Below are positions 49,637-52,126 of a DNA stretch of 52,126 nucleotides, piece by piece (within the stretch, counting starts at the first letter, position 1; each line of letters starts with the position of its first letter). This DNA is from Paracoccus sediminilitoris (GTDB lineage: Bacteria > Pseudomonadota > Alphaproteobacteria > Rhodobacterales > Rhodobacteraceae), in contig NZ_QJPK01000025.1 of the NCBI RefSeq assembly GCF_003259195.1, positions 1-52,126 on the forward strand, written 5' to 3'. Both the position numbers and the translations under genes were made by a program. The notes below the pieces were generated by a model. That model did not search any database and was not told the origin of the DNA. It was given only the letters and a program-made list of their open reading frames with translations.

Positions 49637-51238
49637 TTATTCGGCCAGGTCGACCGTCTCGAAGGTGTAATCGCCAAGCGGGCTCATGACGAAGCCCGAG
49701 ACCTTGCTGGACATCGGCACGTATTGCGTCGAATGCGCGATGGTGAACCAGGGCGCCTGATCCTTGAAGACCTCCTGCGCCTTTTCGTAAAGCGCGGTCC
49801 GTTCTGCCTGATCGGCGGTGACCTTGGCGTCCTTCAGCAGCCCCGAGAATTCCTCATTGCACCAGAAGGCGCGGTTCGCACCGCCCTCGCCCGCGGAATC
49901 GCAGGACAGCAGCACCGACAGGAAGTTGTCCGGGTCACCGTTGTCGCCGGTCCAGCCCAGCAGCACGGCGCCATCGCGGCCCGGCTCCATCGACTTGGAC
50001 AGGTATTCGCCCCATTCATAGGACACGATCTGCGCGCTGACGCCGACCTTGGACAGGTCTTCCTGCATTAGCTCCGCCGTGCGGCGCGCGTTGGGCATGT
50101 AGGGACGCTGGACGGGCATCGCCCAGATGTTCATGGACAGGTCCGTGACGCCCTCTTCCTCCAGCATTGCCTTGGCGGCTTCGGGATCGTACGGATCGTC
50201 CTGGATCGCGTCGTTATAGGACCACATGGTCGGCGGGATCGGGTTCTTGGCCGGTTCGGCAGCACCCTGGAAGACGGCGTCCACGATGGCCTGCTTGTTG
50301 ATGGCCATGTTCAGCGCCTTGCGGACCTTGGGATTGTCGAAGGGCGCGACGGTGGTGTTATAGGCCAGATAGCCGACGTTCAGGCCGGGCTGTTCGTCCA
50401 GCTTCAGGCTGTCATCGGCGCGGATCGCCTCGATGTCGGCGGGCGCGGGATAGGGCATCAGCTGGCATTCGCCGGCCTTCAGCTTTTGCAGGCGCACGGC
50501 GCTGTCGGGGGTGATCGCAAAGATCAGGTCGTCGATCTTGGGTGCGGTGCCCCAGTAGTCGGCGTTCTTCTGGTACCGGATCACGGCATCCTTCTGATAG
50601 GCCAGGAAGGTGAAGGGACCGGTGCCGATCGGCATGTTGTTCAGGTCTTCCTGACGGCCGTCGGCCACCAGCTTGTCGGCATATTCCTTGGACACGATCG
50701 ACGCGAAGGGCATCGCGATATTGGCCAGGAACGGGGCCTCGGGCTGGTTAAGGGTGAACTTGACGGTATAGTCATCGATCTTCTCGATCGACTTGACCAG
50801 CGACGGCATCGCCATCGAGGTGTAGTATTCATAGGTCACGCCGGGGATGTACTGGTGCCACGGGTGATCGGCATTCGCCTGACGCTCATAGGAGAAGATG
50901 ACGTCATCGGCGTTGAAATCGCGGGTGGGCGTGAAAATCTCGTTCGAGTGCCACTTGACGCCTTGGCGCAGTTTGAAGGTGTATTCAGTGCCGTCCTCGG
51001 ACACTTCCCAGCTTTCGGCCAGACCAGGCTCGACCTCGGTCGTGCCCTTCTTGAACTCGGTCAGGCGGTTATAGATCGGATGCGCCGAGGCGTCGAAGGT
51101 GCTGCCGGCGGTATAGGGCGCCGGGTCGAAACCCTCGGGCGATGCTTCGGAACAGTAAACGAACGTCTTGGCCTGCGCCGCCACGGTCATCAGCGCCAGC
51201 GCCGAAACCGCGATCATGCCACGCGAGAGATATGTCAT
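49637..51238 (-). CDS. ABC importer substrate-binding protein, DppA-like SBP_bac_5, system E
   Basis: A 533-residue periplasmic protein with a signal peptide ending A-A-Q-A-K at about residue 23. [16 protein letters not shown] is the opening of the dipeptide-binding DppA group; [11 protein letters not shown] and K-L-R-Q-G-V-K-W-H are family blocks. Of the three binding proteins here, this one resembles E. coli DppA most, so dipeptide uptake is the best guess. AAGGA lies about 8 bases upstream of the ATG at 51238. It heads the system E operon with no regulator gene beside it. Confidence 0.92.
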   Translation of the reverse strand: MTYLSRGMIAVSALALMTVAAQAKTFVYCSEASPEGFDPAPYTAGSTFDASAHPIYNRLTEFKKGTTEVEPGLAESWEVSEDGTEYTFKLRQGVKWHSNEIFTPTRDFNADDVIFSYERQANADHPWHQYIPGVTYEYYTSMAMPSLVKSIEKIDDYTVKFTLNQPEAPFLANIAMPFASIVSKEYADKLVADGRQEDLNNMPIGTGPFTFLAYQKDAVIRYQKNADYWGTAPKIDDLIFAITPDSAVRLQKLKAGECQLMPYPAPADIEAIRADDSLKLDEQPGLNVGYLAYNTTVAPFDNPKVRKALNMAINKQAIVDAVFQGAAEPAKNPIPPTMWSYNDAIQDDPYDPEAAKAMLEEEGVTDLSMNIWAMPVQRPYMPNARRTAELMQEDLSKVGVSAQIVSYEWGEYLSKSMEPGRDGAVLLGWTGDNGDPDNFLSVLLSCDSAGEGGANRAFWCNEEFSGLLKDAKVTADQAERTALYEKAQEVFKDQAPWFTIAHSTQYVPMSSKVSGFVMSPLGDYTFETVDLAE

Positions 51239-52012
51239 TCGGATTATCCTTCCAGTCTCTGTTGAACCTTGGTCTTCGTGCCCGACTTTTCGCGCCGGTT
51301 TCATGATGGTCATTCCTTAGGCATACAACCTGCCGGAACCACGTTCCATCATTTACGCAAATGTCTGGAATATTTTCTGCATGATCTGCAACAGGCGACG
51401 TAAGGTCAACTTTATTGACCCTTATGCGCGATGATATTTGACTGAGGTTGAGATGCTTAAAGTTTGTTTTCGCGGTCAGTTCAGGTCCCCTGCTGCTTGG
51501 TGCCTCATCCGCTGCGAGGTTAATCCTCCCTCCGGCGCAGCGATGCAGCCCATGATCACCGCGCTCGGCGGATTGTGCAGCCCGGCACGGCGGTTTTCAT
51601 CCGGGCATCCCTCCTTACTCCGCAGGATGATGAACCCGGTGACCGGGCCTCTGGCCGCGATGGCGCCCTGTCGCGCGACCGCGACAATGCAGTTGTGTCG
51701 TCGTTACGAAGTATCAAAAACAGGCTTGGACGAGGTCGCGCCGCCCCTCTGCATGTGTTCCAGACCGCGGGGTCCCGCAGGACGAAATATAAGGTTCGGA
51801 CCAGTTGTCGAGGATCTCAGTGACAGGGCGCGGACGGTGCGCCTAGCCTCCAATCTTTGCGAAGAGCCTCCCGGCCTCGTCAATCCAGAATGGCATTGCT
51901 GGTTGACGATGAAGCGCCATCCGCCGTCCGCGGGGTGGTCGTCGGTCGCACAATACTCCTGACCGCCGTGCACAGGCAGGTTGGGATCGGTCCGCCCAAG
52001 CCTGTTCATTTA
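51239..52012. other. Long gene-free stretch before the right-hand IS element
   Basis: Nearly 780 bases without a supported gene. The left part (about 51300-51480) is AT-rich and should hold the system E promoter. The right part (51480-52010) is GC-rich and has several open frames without ribosome sites or family resemblance, which looks like decayed sequence next to an IS. No tRNA or CRISPR was seen. Confidence 0.5.
51404..51420. promoter_or_regulatory. Inverted repeat GGTCAA-N5-TTGACC upstream of system E
   Basis: Perfect 6-base arms with a 5-base AT-rich spacer lie 165 bases upstream of the binding-protein start. Flanking TAA and TTA extend the symmetry apart from one extra C. TTGACC on the minus strand could also serve as a -35 box, but no good -10 box lies at 17 bases. 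A regulator site is plausible. Confidence 0.4.
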
Positions 52013-52126
52013 GGCTCCAGACCCATTGATTTCAGTCCGTTGCCGTGATCCAGGCTCCGCAAGGAGACCTGCTCTATGAGCAATCTTTACTGGCTGGCCG
52101 AGGCGCGGATTGAGCGCCTGAAACCG
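52013..52126 (+). mobile_element. IS5-family insertion sequence, left end
   Basis: The right window edge cuts an IS5-family element, identified from the transposase start at 52076. A left terminus near 52013 (GGCTCC just after a TA pair) is a guess, because the other inverted repeat is outside the window. Confidence 0.6.
52076..52126 (+). CDS. IS5-family (IS427-like) transposase, N-terminal fragment
   Basis: Only 17 residues are visible, MSNLYWLAEARIERLKP. This matches the typical opening of IS427-group transposases (M-S-x-L-x-W-L-x-x-A-x-x-x-R-L-x-P). AAGGAG lies about 10 bases upstream. The frame runs off the window, so completeness is unknown. Confidence 0.8.
   Translation, partial: MSNLYWLAEARIERLKP

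Noticed and set aside
51438..51962. A 174-residue plus-strand frame in the long gene-free stretch
   Set aside because: No ribosome site, no domain and irregular composition; not supported as a gene.
1..52126. CRISPR arrays, tRNA or rRNA genes, toxin-antitoxin or phage defence genes
   Set aside because: No regularly spaced repeats, cloverleaf-like sequence or recognisable defence families were seen on either strand by eye.

Overview
The window looks like an accessory stretch (plasmid, chromid or genomic island) of a high-GC alphaproteobacterium of the Rhodobacteraceae, most like Paracoccus. The basis is the base and codon composition, the very dense ABC importer content, short ATGA/GTGA operon overlaps and the protein families present; the genus is inference. 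No rRNA, tRNA, CRISPR array or replication origin was seen. The window is bounded by two insertion sequences cut by its edges: an IS3-family element at the left (1-112) and an IS5-family element at the right (about 52013 onward).

Layout. 350-2106: a secreted purine-nucleoside-permease-family protein and a secreted PRC-barrel protein. 2520-11808: an ArgE-like deacylase and LysR regulator diverge from a complete peptide-type ABC importer followed by an AbgB-like amidohydrolase. 11827-16006: a cytosolic gamma-glutamyltransferase-family hydrolase coupled to an NMT1/Ssu-type ABC importer. 16189-24949: a GntR/FCD regulator, an NTF2-like protein, a cytosine-deaminase-superfamily hydrolase, a second complete peptide-type importer and a hydantoin/Asp-Glu-racemase-like protein. 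25059-29654: a Tat-exported PhoX phosphatase behind a possible Pho box, then a MerR/P1B-ATPase metal-efflux pair with a textbook operator. 29796-33850: a polar amino acid ABC importer plus homocysteine S-methyltransferase. 33861-37264: an AroE-like dehydrogenase, a GMC oxidoreductase and an AraC regulator. 37386-41097: a cysteine-free sulfite-oxidase-fold periplasmic protein, a hybrid histidine kinase and a NarL-type regulator. 41102-45935: an FMO with an N-terminal NTF2-like domain, an AcoR-like regulator lacking the sigma-54 contact loop, and RsgA. 45972-51238: a third complete peptide-type importer.

The best candidate for an undescribed system is 11.8-25.0 kb. The GntR gene sits among two ABC importers and three hydrolase or racemase-like proteins, and palindromes centred on TGCATRCA lie in the three divergent intergenic regions. 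By eye, the racemase-like protein lacks both catalytic cysteines and the amidohydrolase lacks the usual glutamate and aspartate. The GGT-family enzyme has no signal peptide and resembles the YwrD/oxamate-amidohydrolase type. I infer a coordinated uptake and breakdown route for an unidentified nitrogenous compound (amide, ureide or gamma-glutamyl type). The substrate cannot be read from the sequence.

A second theme is post-transcriptional: in all three peptide-type importers a GC-rich hairpin separates the binding-protein gene from the first permease gene.
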